In this document: one piece after another, positions 41,844 through 50,736 of the stretch
Layout: each line of letters opens with the position of its first letter
How positions within the stretch are numbered: position 1 is the stretch's first letter
Notes under the pieces: model-generated
Seen by the model: only the letters and a program-made list of their open reading frames with translations
Told to the model about the DNA's origin: nothing
The model's database searches: none
Program-made: the position numbers and the translations under genes
Assembly: GCF_902859595.1 (NCBI RefSeq)
Contig: NZ_CADIJQ010000009.1
Location: 124,001 to 188,000 of the forward strand
Direction: 5' to 3'
From: Achromobacter kerstersii
GTDB taxonomy: Bacteria; Pseudomonadota; Gammaproteobacteria; Burkholderiales; Burkholderiaceae_B
DNA length: 64,000 nucleotides

Positions 41844-43460
41844 ATGCATGATTTCGACAGTAGGGGCAGCGCCTTGCGCGCCATATTGCGCCGCGCGCCG
41901 CAAGCGCTTGTTCTGGCCCTGGCGATCAACGCAGCCGGGGCGCAGGGCGCGCCAGGCGAGGCCGCCGCACGTTTGGTCAACATCAACGAGTACATCGTGC
42001 GGGGCAACACCGTGCTTGAGGCGCGCGACATCGAGCGCGCCGTCTACCCCTACCTGGGCCCTGACCGCACGCTGGCCGATATTGAATCGGCGCGCGAAGC
42101 CTTGCAGACGATCTATCAGGAACGCGGCTTTCAGTCGGTGTATGTGGACCTGCCCGAGCAGCAGGTGGCCGATGGCATCGTGTTCCTGCAAGTCTCCGAG
42201 ACCAAGGTCGGCCGCGTGCGGGTGGTGGGCGCGCAGCACTATTCGCCGCTGACGATTCGCGACGAAGTGCCCGCCTTGAAGGAAGGCGAAGTGCCCAACT
42301 TCAACCGCGCGCAAGCCGAGCTGACCAACCTGAACAAGGGCGCCAGCCGCCAGGTGGTGCCGGTGGTGAAGGAAGGGCGCATGCCCGGCACGATGGACGT
42401 GGACCTGAAGGTCGAAGACAAAAGCCCCTGGCACGCCAGCGTGGGCCTGAACAACGACTACAGCGCCGACACCACGCGTTTGCGCAGCACCGCGTCGCTG
42501 GGCTACGACAACCTGTGGCAGCTGGGGCATTCCGTCAGCCTGACGTTCTTCACCGCGCCCCAGGAAACCGACAACGCCAAGGTCTGGTCGGGTTCGTACT
42601 CGATGCCGCTTGCGCCGCGCTGGGGCCTGCAATTCTCGGGCTACAAGAGCGACAGCAACGTGGCCACCATCGGCGGCACCAACGTGCTGGGCAAGGGCTA
42701 TTCGTTCGGGCTGTCGGCCATCTACACGATGGACCCGCAGGGCGACTGGAGCAACTCGTTGTCTGTTGGCCTGGACTACAAGAAGTTCGACGAGTCCACC
42801 CGCTTTGGCGCCAACGAAGACCAGATTCCCATCAAGTACCTGCCGTTCACGCTCGCGTACAACGGCTACCGCTATTCCGAGTCGTCGCAAAGCAGTGTGG
42901 GCCTGTCCATCGTGGGCGCCAGCGGTTCGTTCTTCAACCAGGGCAGCGACTGGAAGGAATTCGACGACAAGCGCTATCAAGCCAGCCCCAGCTTCGCCTT
43001 GCTGCGTGGCGACGGCACGCATACGCAAAACCTGTTTGGCGACTGGCAGCTGGGCCTGCGCGGTGCGTTCCAGCTGGCGTCTGGCGCGCTGGTGTCCAAC
43101 GAGCAATTCTCAGCCGGCGGCGCGACCAGCGTGCGCGGTTACCTGGCGGCCGAACGCACGGGCGACGACGGTGTGTTGGGCTCGGTCGAATGGCGCACGC
43201 CGTCGCTTGCGCGCTGGCTGGGCGCGAACGTCAACGAGTGGCGCTTCTACGCCTTTGCCGACGCCGCCACCCTGCGCCTGCGCGACCCCTTGCCCGAACA
43301 GGATTCCAGCTACTCGCTGGCCAGCGTTGGCCTGGGCACCCGCATGCAGGTGCTGGATTGGCTGTCCGGCTCGTTGGACTGGGGCTATCCGCTGAAAGAC
43401 GGCCCCAACACCCGCAAACATGATCCCCGCCTGAACTTCAGCGTTCGCGCCAGCTTCTGA
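41844..43460 (+). CDS. TpsB outer-membrane transporter (ShlB/FhaC/HecB family, PdtB-like)
   Basis: 538 residues. Signal segment, POTRA-type periplasmic domains (NINEYIVRGNTVLEARDIER and VGRVRVVGAQHYSPLTIRDE) and a 16-stranded Omp85-type barrel with the conserved loop-6 motif in TSVRGYLAAE near residue 430 and a C-terminal aromatic end (LNFSVRASF). It recognises the TPS domain of the 28666 exoprotein and threads it through the outer membrane. Placed 398 nt downstream of it, after a terminator. The upstream AAGGA is rather far from the ATG, so the exact start is not certain. Confidence 0.92.
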   Translation: MHDFDSRGSALRAILRRAPQALVLALAINAAGAQGAPGEAAARLVNINEYIVRGNTVLEARDIERAVYPYLGPDRTLADIESAREALQTIYQERGFQSVYVDLPEQQVADGIVFLQVSETKVGRVRVVGAQHYSPLTIRDEVPALKEGEVPNFNRAQAELTNLNKGASRQVVPVVKEGRMPGTMDVDLKVEDKSPWHASVGLNNDYSADTTRLRSTASLGYDNLWQLGHSVSLTFFTAPQETDNAKVWSGSYSMPLAPRWGLQFSGYKSDSNVATIGGTNVLGKGYSFGLSAIYTMDPQGDWSNSLSVGLDYKKFDESTRFGANEDQIPIKYLPFTLAYNGYRYSESSQSSVGLSIVGASGSFFNQGSDWKEFDDKRYQASPSFALLRGDGTHTQNLFGDWQLGLRGAFQLASGALVSNEQFSAGGATSVRGYLAAERTGDDGVLGSVEWRTPSLARWLGANVNEWRFYAFADAATLRLRDPLPEQDSSYSLASVGLGTRMQVLDWLSGSLDWGYPLKDGPNTRKHDPRLNFSVRASF

Positions 43461-43499
43461 GCGCGCGCCGTTTCCTCATTCACCCCCGGAGTCTTATCC

Positions 43500-45431
43500 A
43501 TGCAACGCCTATTGATGCTCCTACTGACCGTGCTGGCCGGCGTATTGCCGTCCGCCGCCCACGCCTGGTGGCAGCCAGACTGGCAGTACCGCAAACAGAT
43601 CACCGTCGACAGCACCGCGCAAGGCATGCCGCTGGGCGGCGCCGCCGGCCGCACGCCGCTGCTGGTTCGCCTGCATACCGGCAACTTCACGTTCGATGGC
43701 ATCCATGAGAAGGGCGCCGACATCCGCTTCGTGGCGGCAGACGACCAGACCGTGCTGAACCACCAGCTGGAATCGTTCGACCCCTTGCTGGGCATGGCGC
43801 TGGTGTGGGTGGACGTGCCGGAGGTGGCCGACGGCCAGCGCCAGGACATCTGGATGTACTACGGCAACCAGAAGGCGCCGGCGTCCGCCAATGGCCAACT
43901 GACGTTTGACCCCAACTACACGCTGGTCTATCACTTTGATGGCGCGGCCGGTGCGCCGCCGCGCGACACCACGGCCTACAGCAACCACGGCCAGACGCCC
44001 ACGGGAGCTGCCGTTGATGGCGTGATTGGACGCGCCGCGCAGTTCACGGGCGCAGCCCCCTTGATGTTGCCCGCCAGCCCCTCGCTGGCCATTCCCGCCG
44101 CGGGCGCGTTCACGTTCAGCGCCTGGGTGCGCGCTGACCAACCGGCCGGCGAACAGCTCGTCTATGCCCGCCGCGACGCCGGTAACGCCTTGCTGATCGG
44201 ACTCAACCAGGGCGTGCCTTTTGTGGAAGTGAACGGCCAGCGCAGCCAGCCCGGCCAGCCGCTGACCCCCGCCGCCTGGCAGCATCTGGCCGTGACGGCC
44301 GATGGCAGCCAGGTCCATCTGTATGTGAACGGCCGCGCCACCGCGTCGCTGGCCGCGAGCCTGCCGCCGCTGGCGACCACCGCCGCGTTGGGTGGCGATG
44401 TGCCGATGCCGGTTGTACCTGTCGCCCCGGCCGCGGCCACGCCTGCTGCTGACGGCACGGTTCCCGCTGAAGCCGCACCCGCGCCGCGTCCGGTGTACGC
44501 GCCGTTTGTGGGCGCCATCGATGAAGTGCGTTTGTCGAAGGTGGCGCGCCCCGCCGCGCTGATCTACGCCGACGCCACGTCGCAAGGCGCAGAGTCGCGT
44601 CTGGTGGCGTATGGGGCCGACGAAGAACAGTCGGGCTTCGGTTTTGGCGGCCTGGGCTTTCTGCTCAAGGCTGTGCCGGTGGACGCGTGGATCATCATCG
44701 GCGTGCTGGTGCTGATGATGGTGCAGTCCTGGATCATCATGATCAAGAAGAGCCGCCACGTGGCGCGTCTGGCGCGCGCCAATGACGCCTTCCGCGAGTC
44801 GTTCGCCACGGTGGGCCAGCGCCTGGAATTGCTGGCCGATGACAAGGGCCTGGCCACGCGCCTGGAACACGCGTCCCTGTGGCGCCTGTACCGCGTGGCC
44901 ATCAATGAAATCCGCACGCGCCGTGCGCAAGGTGCAGACACCACGTCGATCTCGGCAGCCACCATCGAAGCCATCCGCGCATCGATGGACGCCGTGCGCA
45001 CCAAGGAAAACCAGGTGCTGGGCGCCAAGCTTGGCTCGCTGTCCAACGCCATTGCCGGCGGCCCGTACATCGGCCTGCTGGGCACGGTGCTGGGCATCAT
45101 GGTGGTGTTTCTGGGTACGGCCATGGCGGGCGACGTGAACATCAACGCTATCGCACCCGGCATGGCCGCGGCCTTGCTGGCCACCGCGATGGGTCTCTTC
45201 GTGGCCATCCCGGCGCTGTTTGGCTACAACCGCCTGGTGTCGCGCAACAAGGAAGTCAGCGCCGACATGCGCGTGTTCGTCGACGAGTTCGTCACGCGTC
45301 TGGCCGAAGTACACGGCGAGTCGCAAGCGCAGGAAGCTGCCCATCACCCCGCCACGCGTGCGCCGGCCGCGGGCCGCCCCGCCGCGCGCGAGGTGGGCCG
45401 CGACGTCCAACCCGCAGCCGCCGAAGCGTAA
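43500..45431 (+). CDS. exbB: ExbB/TolQ proton-channel protein fused to DUF2341 and LamG-like domains
   Basis: 643 residues, far longer than a plain ExbB (~240). Signal peptide, then a DUF2341-type domain (WWQPDWQYRKQITVD, ~20-130), a concanavalin/LamG-like domain (~140-360; YHFDGAAGAPPRDTTAYSNH, FTFSAWVRADQP, HLAVTADGSQVHLYVNGRA, GAIDEVRLSKVAR), TM1 (DAWIIIGVLVLMMVQSWIIM, ~395-415), and the MotA/TolQ/ExbB core with two TM helices (~517-580; GPYIGLLGTVLGIMVVFLGT, AALLATAMGLFVAIPALFGY). The N-terminal half would be periplasmic. It is followed by ExbD and TonB, forming a dedicated energy-transducing complex. Confidence 0.9.
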   Translation: MQRLLMLLLTVLAGVLPSAAHAWWQPDWQYRKQITVDSTAQGMPLGGAAGRTPLLVRLHTGNFTFDGIHEKGADIRFVAADDQTVLNHQLESFDPLLGMALVWVDVPEVADGQRQDIWMYYGNQKAPASANGQLTFDPNYTLVYHFDGAAGAPPRDTTAYSNHGQTPTGAAVDGVIGRAAQFTGAAPLMLPASPSLAIPAAGAFTFSAWVRADQPAGEQLVYARRDAGNALLIGLNQGVPFVEVNGQRSQPGQPLTPAAWQHLAVTADGSQVHLYVNGRATASLAASLPPLATTAALGGDVPMPVVPVAPAAATPAADGTVPAEAAPAPRPVYAPFVGAIDEVRLSKVARPAALIYADATSQGAESRLVAYGADEEQSGFGFGGLGFLLKAVPVDAWIIIGVLVLMMVQSWIIMIKKSRHVARLARANDAFRESFATVGQRLELLADDKGLATRLEHASLWRLYRVAINEIRTRRAQGADTTSISAATIEAIRASMDAVRTKENQVLGAKLGSLSNAIAGGPYIGLLGTVLGIMVVFLGTAMAGDVNINAIAPGMAAALLATAMGLFVAIPALFGYNRLVSRNKEVSADMRVFVDEFVTRLAEVHGESQAQEAAHHPATRAPAAGRPAAREVGRDVQPAAAEA

Positions 45432-45440
45432 GGAGCAACC

Positions 45441-45860
45441 ATGGCTTCCGTATCCGCCTCCCAGGACGATGATGACGACGCACCCGTCGACGGTATCAAC
45501 ATCACGCCGCTGGTCGACGTGCTGATGGTGGTGCTGGTCATGTTCATTCTGACCGCCACCGCGCAAATCGCCGGCATCAAGGTCAACCTGCCCAAGGCCA
45601 GTTCCACCATGGCCTTGTCGCAGCCGAAGACCAAGGCGATTTCCGTCAACGATGCCGGCCAGGTGTTCCTGGACGCCTACCCGGTCACCTTGCCCGAGCT
45701 CGAAGACCGGCTGCGCACGGAGAAAGCGCTGAACCCTGACTTCCCGGTCATTGTGCGCGGCGACGCCGCCGTGCAATACCAGAAGGTCGTGGAAGTGCTG
45801 GACCTGTTGCGCCGTCTGGAACTTGCGCAGGTCGGTCTCGTTACCGGCAAGCCGCAATAG
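45441..45860 (+). CDS. exbD: ExbD/TolR-family protein
   Basis: 139 residues: short cytoplasmic N-terminus, one TM helix (ITPLVDVLMVVLVMFILTAT; the first Asp, in PLVD, is the conserved proton-path residue), and a periplasmic domain (TKAISVNDAGQVFLD, FPVIVRGDAAVQYQKVVEVL). Pairs with the preceding ExbB fusion (9 nt away) and following TonB (18 nt) to convert proton-motive force. Confidence 0.93.
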   Translation: MASVSASQDDDDDAPVDGINITPLVDVLMVVLVMFILTATAQIAGIKVNLPKASSTMALSQPKTKAISVNDAGQVFLDAYPVTLPELEDRLRTEKALNPDFPVIVRGDAAVQYQKVVEVLDLLRRLELAQVGLVTGKPQ

Positions 45861-45877
45861 GGGCCGGGACCAACGTC

Positions 45878-46591
45878 ATGCCGCAACACGCATCCGATTC
45901 CTCGCGCGTTCCGCATCCGGCGCGCCGCTGGCTGAAGCTGGCGGCCGTGGCGGTGGCGGCGATCGTGGCGGCCTACGCGCTTTGGCGCTGGGCCAACGAT
46001 ATGTCCGGTGTCCGGCGCGATGCGCCCAAGGTCACGGCCATCATCCCGCTGCCGCCGCCCCCGCCGCCGCCGCCCGAACCCGAGAAGCCGCCGGAGCCCG
46101 AGCCGCCCAAGGAAGAACCGGTGGCCACGCCCGAGCCCGAGCCGACGCCTACGCCCGAACCGCCCAAACCGCAGGACGAAGCGCCGCCGCGCCCCGCCGA
46201 TGACCTGGCCAACCCCATGCAGATCGATGGCGACGCGCAAGCCGGCAGCGACGCGTTCAACATCGGCGCGGGGCAGGGCAAGGGCATGTCGGGCGGGGGC
46301 GGCGGCCGGGCAGGCAACGCTACCTACAGCCAGTACCTAGCCTACGCGCTGCAAAAGATCCTGCGCGAAGACGAACGCACCCGCAATCTGACCTTCCGCC
46401 TGCAAGCCAACATCTGGCTCACGGCGTCCGGCCAGATCACGCGCGTGGAACTGACCCGGGGCAGTGGTGACGCCGATGTCGACGCCCGCGTGGTCGCGGC
46501 GTTGCGCGCCGTGCCAGGCCTGGATGAACGCCCGCCGGCCTCGGCCAACATGCCGATCCGCGCCTCGCTCACCGGCCGCCGCCCCTCTTGA
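45878..46591 (+). CDS. tonB: TonB-like energy-transducing protein
   Basis: 237 residues: N-terminal TM anchor (WLKLAAVAVAAIVAAYALWRW), a Pro/Glu-rich periplasm-spanning stretch (PLPPPPPPPPEPEKPPEPEP and onward, ~55-110), a Gly-rich linker (GMSGGGGGRAG) and a TonB C-terminal domain (YALQKILREDERTRNLTFRL, ITRVELTRGSGDADVDARVV). Its client is not obvious: the only outer-membrane proteins nearby are TpsB and a porin, neither a classical TonB-dependent receptor. The C-terminus resembles that of the VreA-like protein. Confidence 0.88.
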   Translation: MPQHASDSSRVPHPARRWLKLAAVAVAAIVAAYALWRWANDMSGVRRDAPKVTAIIPLPPPPPPPPEPEKPPEPEPPKEEPVATPEPEPTPTPEPPKPQDEAPPRPADDLANPMQIDGDAQAGSDAFNIGAGQGKGMSGGGGGRAGNATYSQYLAYALQKILREDERTRNLTFRLQANIWLTASGQITRVELTRGSGDADVDARVVAALRAVPGLDERPPASANMPIRASLTGRRPS

Positions 46592-46627
46592 TGTCCTGAA
46601 TAGAACCGATCCTGGAGTGACCTAAGC

Positions 46628-48322
46628 ATGAAGTTCCAACTGAACCGGCTGGCGGCATCGCTGGCGCTGGCCGCCGCAGGCGCCGCCGCGCTGCCGGCGC
46701 ATTCCGCGCCCGCGCCGTCCGAGAACGCCACCATCAACCTGATCCGCCTGCTGGTGCAGCAAGGCGTGCTCAAGCCCGAACAAGCCGACGCGCTGGTCGC
46801 GCAGGCCGAAGCTGAAGCCAAGACGGCGCGCCAGGCCACGCCAGATCGCGGCGCGGCCGTCGCGCAAGCGGGCGATGTGCGCGTGCCCTACATTCCGCAG
46901 ACCGTGCGCGATCAGATCCGTGACGAGGTCAAGGCCGAAGTCATGGTGCAGGCCAAGGAAGAGAACTGGGCGCAGCCCAACACGTTCCCCGATTGGGTGT
47001 CGCGCATCACGGTGGAAGGCGACGTGCGCGTGCGCGACGAATCGCGTTTCTATAACGGCGGCAACAGCAACGAAATCACGGACTTCGCCAAGCTGAACGC
47101 CAATGGCCCGTACGACGTCAACCCCAACACCAACGGCGGCTATCCGCCCATGCTGAACACGCGCGAAGACCGCCGCAATCAGCTGCGCATTCGCGCCCGC
47201 CTGGGCGTGCGCGCCGAGATTTCCGACGACTGGACGGCCGGCATCCGGCTGGCGACCGGCAGCGACGACAGCCCGGTCTCCACGTCCCAGACGCTGGGCG
47301 GCGGCATGGGCAAGAAAGACATCTGGCTGGATCAGGCTTACCTGACCTATCGCCCGGCCAAGTGGGCCACGGTGACGGGCGGGCGCATCGCCAACCCCTT
47401 CGAATCCACCGACACGCTGTTCTCCAACGACCTGAACTTTGACGGCATCGCCGCGATTTTCAAGCAGCCGCTGCAAGGCCGCGACGTGACGCTGTTCGGC
47501 ACGCTGGGCGCGTTTGCGACGGAGTACGCGAACAACGGCTGGAACTCGTCGTCGATGAGCGAAGGCGCCACCGAGAACAAGTGGCTGCTGGGCGGGCAAG
47601 TGGGCGCCGACTGGAAGATCAACAACCAGAACAGCCTGCGCGGCGCGCTGGCCTACTACCACTTCGACAACATCGCGGGCAAGCGATCCAGCGCGTGTTC
47701 GCCGTGGGCGGGGGATGAAAGCTGCGATACCGATTGGTCGCGCCCCGCCTTCATGCAGAAGGGCAACACGCTGTTCCTGTTGCGCAACATCGCGCCCAAC
47801 CCGCTCAACCCGGCCGACACGCCGCAGCCGCAATACGTGGGCCTGGCGTCCAAGTTCGACTTGCTGGACTTGAACCTGCGTTGGGACACGCGCGTGTTTG
47901 ACGGCCTGGGCCTGCGCCTGAACGGTAACTACATCCGCAACCTGGCTTACAGCAAGAGCAAGATGGCGAGCCGCTCGCAAGGCTACATCGTCAATAACTT
48001 CGGCGATAACGGCGACATCGAAAGCGGCCCCAACGCCTGGATGCTGCAAGCCACGCTGGGCCGTTCGTACGACCTGAAGGAAAAGGGCGATTGGCTGGCC
48101 TTTGTTGGCTACAAGTACATCCAGCCGGACGCGCTGCCCGATGCGTTCAACGATTCGTCGTTCCACCAGGGCGGCACGAATGCGCGCGGCTACTACATCG
48201 GCGCGGGCTACGCGTTCGAGAAGAACGTGTACGGCGTGTTCCGCTGGATGAGCACCAAGGAGATCTATGGTGCGCCCTTGGCCATCGACACGATGCAGTT
48301 TGAAATCAACGCCAGGTTCTAA
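46628..48322 (+). CDS. Putative outer-membrane porin
   Basis: 564 residues: signal peptide (MKFQLNRLAASLALAAAGAA), a short helical region (INLIRLLVQQGVLKPEQADA), then a long barrel-like sequence with alternating strands (RITVEGDVRVRDESRFYN, LRIRARLGVRAEISDDWTAG) ending in ...MQFEINARF with a terminal Phe typical of outer-membrane barrels. Resembles the 'putative porin' family rather than OprD or phosphate porins. In the operon between TonB and a coiled-coil protein. Possible solute channel served under the same signal; substrate unknown. Confidence 0.85.
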   Translation: MKFQLNRLAASLALAAAGAAALPAHSAPAPSENATINLIRLLVQQGVLKPEQADALVAQAEAEAKTARQATPDRGAAVAQAGDVRVPYIPQTVRDQIRDEVKAEVMVQAKEENWAQPNTFPDWVSRITVEGDVRVRDESRFYNGGNSNEITDFAKLNANGPYDVNPNTNGGYPPMLNTREDRRNQLRIRARLGVRAEISDDWTAGIRLATGSDDSPVSTSQTLGGGMGKKDIWLDQAYLTYRPAKWATVTGGRIANPFESTDTLFSNDLNFDGIAAIFKQPLQGRDVTLFGTLGAFATEYANNGWNSSSMSEGATENKWLLGGQVGADWKINNQNSLRGALAYYHFDNIAGKRSSACSPWAGDESCDTDWSRPAFMQKGNTLFLLRNIAPNPLNPADTPQPQYVGLASKFDLLDLNLRWDTRVFDGLGLRLNGNYIRNLAYSKSKMASRSQGYIVNNFGDNGDIESGPNAWMLQATLGRSYDLKEKGDWLAFVGYKYIQPDALPDAFNDSSFHQGGTNARGYYIGAGYAFEKNVYGVFRWMSTKEIYGAPLAIDTMQFEINARF

Positions 48323-48326
48323 GGCC

Positions 48327-49019
48327 ATGAACATGCACATCGTAGGGGATGCATCCCGCCATTCGTCCGGGCGCGGCCGGCGCCTGGCCGCCGCCGTGGC
48401 CTTGTGCGCGGCGGGCTTGAGCATAGGGAGCGCCGCGCAGGCTGAAAGCATGGAAGAGCGCCTGCGCGCGCAACTGCGCAGCACCACGCAGCAGCTGCAG
48501 CAATTGCAAAGCGAGCAGGCGCAGATCAACGCGGCCAAGACGGCCGCGGAAACGCAACGCGACGCCGCGCAGAAAGAGCTGGAGTCGCTGCGTGCGCAGT
48601 TGGCCAAGAGCCGTGGGCAAGCCGAAAAGCTGGCCGGCCAGCAAGAGGCCATGCTGGAAAGCGTCCAGGCGCAAGCCGCAGCCAGCCATGCGCAGCTGGG
48701 CAAGTTCAAGGGCGCGTATGACGAGTTGCTGACGCTGTCGCGCGCAAAGGAAACCGAGCGCGTGGCGTTGGCGCGCACGCTCGCCCAGCGCGATGAAGAG
48801 GTCAAGGTATGCGTGGCGAAGAACCGCGAGATGTACGTGGCCGGCAAGGAAATTCTTAACGCCTATGAACGCATCAGCACGGGCGACATCCTGGCGCTGA
48901 AGCAACCGTTTGCCGGCAAGGCGCGCGTGCAGTTCGAGGAACAGGCGCAAGCCTATGGCGACAAGCTGTACGACGCGCAAGCGCCGCGCAGTCAAGCGGC
49001 TGCAACGTCCAACCCGTAG
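48327..49019 (+). CDS. Periplasmic coiled-coil hypothetical protein
   Basis: 230 residues: signal peptide (RRLAAAVALCAAGLSIGSAA), then a long Gln/Ala/Glu-rich coiled coil (~45-165; LRSTTQQLQQLQSEQAQINA, LESLRAQLAKSRGQAEKLAG) and a C-terminal part with AYERISTGDILALKQPFAGK. Start at 48327 (MNMHIVGD) follows the porin stop directly; earlier in-frame start is within the porin gene. It has no recognised family; the shape suggests a periplasmic spacer or chaperone-like helper for export or for the porin/TonB assembly. Inference only. Confidence 0.7.
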   Translation: MNMHIVGDASRHSSGRGRRLAAAVALCAAGLSIGSAAQAESMEERLRAQLRSTTQQLQQLQSEQAQINAAKTAAETQRDAAQKELESLRAQLAKSRGQAEKLAGQQEAMLESVQAQAAASHAQLGKFKGAYDELLTLSRAKETERVALARTLAQRDEEVKVCVAKNREMYVAGKEILNAYERISTGDILALKQPFAGKARVQFEEQAQAYGDKLYDAQAPRSQAAATSNP

Positions 49020-49059
49020 TCTGTTCCAGATTAATTTTTGCGTATCCAGGAAATTTGAA

Positions 49060-49626
49060 ATGACTGAAATTGAAACGACCGAAGTGGCAACGGCTGACGT
49101 TGCCATGGCCGAGGCCGGCCTGATTCTTGACGTGAACGCCGAGCGCCTGCAAGCGCTGCTGCAATCGGTGGGCTACCGCGTGACGCTGTCCGAACAGAAC
49201 GGCTCGGTGCAGTTGCTGAGCGCCAGCCAAGGCGTGGGCTTTGCTGCCCGCATGGGTAACCCCTCCCAGCACGACGGCCACTATCTGGACTACACGCTGA
49301 GCTGCGCGCTGCGCGTGCAAGGCGACGTGCCGCCGGGGCTTGCCGAGCGCTGGAACGTGGAAAAGCGCTTTGCCCGCCTGTCGGTGCAAGGCGTGTTTTT
49401 GGTGCTGGAGCTGGACGTGATTGTGGCGGGCGGCGTGTCGGAATCGTACTTGCGCGCAACGACGGAACTCTGGGACCGCTTGCTGCAAGAGTTTCTGCTG
49501 TTCCTGCGCGCGAATGCAACGGGGCAGGATGGCGAGGCCGCGCCTGCGCCTGATGCTAACGCCGAGACCGAAGCCGCGCCCGCGCTTGAGGCCAACGCCG
49601 AGACCGAAGCCGCTACCGCGCATTGA
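49060..49626 (+). CDS. YbjN-domain protein
   Basis: 188 residues. Core of the YbjN/TY3-type fold is visible: LDVNAERLQALLQSVGYRVT, LDYTLSCALRVQGDVP, WNVEKRFARLSVQGVFLVLE, LDVIVAGGVSESYLR. No signal peptide, so cytoplasmic. The C-terminal tail is a Glu/Ala-rich repeat (ANAETEAAPALEANAETEA) of low complexity. YbjN proteins resemble T3SS-chaperone folds, so a chaperone role for an exported partner is conceivable (inference). Start at 49060; upstream residues are shadow sequence. Confidence 0.72.
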   Translation: MTEIETTEVATADVAMAEAGLILDVNAERLQALLQSVGYRVTLSEQNGSVQLLSASQGVGFAARMGNPSQHDGHYLDYTLSCALRVQGDVPPGLAERWNVEKRFARLSVQGVFLVLELDVIVAGGVSESYLRATTELWDRLLQEFLLFLRANATGQDGEAAPAPDANAETEAAPALEANAETEAATAH

Positions 49627-49644
49627 TGCCTTGAGGCACTCTTC

Positions 49645-50736
49645 ATGACCAAGACCCTGACTTCCTCGAACCGCCTGCGCCTGACGGCGGCCGTGTTGTT
49701 GATTGCCGTGCTGGCGGGCGCGGTGGCGTTGATGCGCGGCAACGATGCGCAAAGCAGCGAGGCGACCCCGGCCAAAAATTCTGGCCCAGCCCCGACGCTG
49801 GCTTCGGCTCCGGCCAAAGCCGTCGCCTCCGCCGCCCCATCGGTCGCGTCGTCCGCCGCCGCGCCCGCGCCTCAAACGCCACCCATCGCCACCTTGGGCG
49901 CGGTTCGCGTCGAACGCGACGAACTACTGCGCCAGTTGCAGACCATGCCGCCGCAGGCGCGCCAGCAATTGCAGGACAACCGGGCGGGTCTGGAGCAGTG
50001 GCTGCGCGCGCGTCTGGCCGAGCGTGCGCTGATCGAGCAGGCGCGTGCGCAGGGCTGGCAGGACAAGCCCGAGATCAAGCGCGCCGTGCAAGCGGCGCAA
50101 GAGCGCATCGTGGTGCAGAGCTATCTGGATTCCGTCAGCCGCGCACCCGACGCCTATCCGTCGGACGCCGATCTGCAAGCCGCCTACGAGCGCGCCAAGC
50201 CGCAGCTGACGGTGCCGGCGCAGTACCGCGTCAGCCAGATCTTTTTGCCCGCGGCGTTAAGCGATGCAGACGCGGTGGCGGCGGCGCGCAAGCAGGCGCA
50301 AGACCTGGCCAAACGCGCGCAGGCGCCGAAGGCCGATTTCGCGGCGTTGGCCCAAAGCCAATCGCGCGACGAGACCACGCGGGCGCAAGGCGGCGACATT
50401 GGCTACGTGCCCTTGGCGCAGCTGACGCCCGAGATGCGGCCGGTGGTGGCGCAGATGAAGGCGGGCGAGGTGTCGGCCCCGGTGCAGTCGGCGGCGGGGT
50501 TTCACATCCTGAAGCTGACGGCGTCGCAGCCGGCCAGCGTGACGCCGTTTGAGCAGGTGAAGGACGAGCTGCGCGTTGCGCTGCGTAATCAACGTCAGGA
50601 ACTGGCCGCGCGGGCCTATATGGAGGGACTGCTGAATGCCGGAACCGTCAGCATCGATGGCGCAGCCCTCAATGCCGCGTTTGAACAAAGCGCGGCCGGT
50701 CAGACCAACGCCCCGTCCGTCGCACGCGCCCCGTGA
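49645..50736 (+). CDS. Membrane-anchored parvulin-type peptidyl-prolyl isomerase (PpiC/SurA/PpiD-like)
   Basis: 363 residues: N-terminal TM anchor (LTAAVLLIAVLAGAVALM), Ala/Pro-rich linker, helical SurA-N-like domain (DELLRQLQTMPPQARQQLQD...), parvulin domain at ~195-300 (YRVSQIFLPAALSDADAVAA, ARAQGGDIGYVPLAQLTPEM, GEVSAPVQSAAGFHILKLT), and a helical end. A periplasmic folding helper for outer-membrane or secreted proteins, sensibly the giant exoprotein, TpsB or porin of this locus. Its 3' end overlaps the next gene by 101 nt. Confidence 0.88.
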   Translation: MTKTLTSSNRLRLTAAVLLIAVLAGAVALMRGNDAQSSEATPAKNSGPAPTLASAPAKAVASAAPSVASSAAAPAPQTPPIATLGAVRVERDELLRQLQTMPPQARQQLQDNRAGLEQWLRARLAERALIEQARAQGWQDKPEIKRAVQAAQERIVVQSYLDSVSRAPDAYPSDADLQAAYERAKPQLTVPAQYRVSQIFLPAALSDADAVAAARKQAQDLAKRAQAPKADFAALAQSQSRDETTRAQGGDIGYVPLAQLTPEMRPVVAQMKAGEVSAPVQSAAGFHILKLTASQPASVTPFEQVKDELRVALRNQRQELAARAYMEGLLNAGTVSIDGAALNAAFEQSAAGQTNAPSVARAP

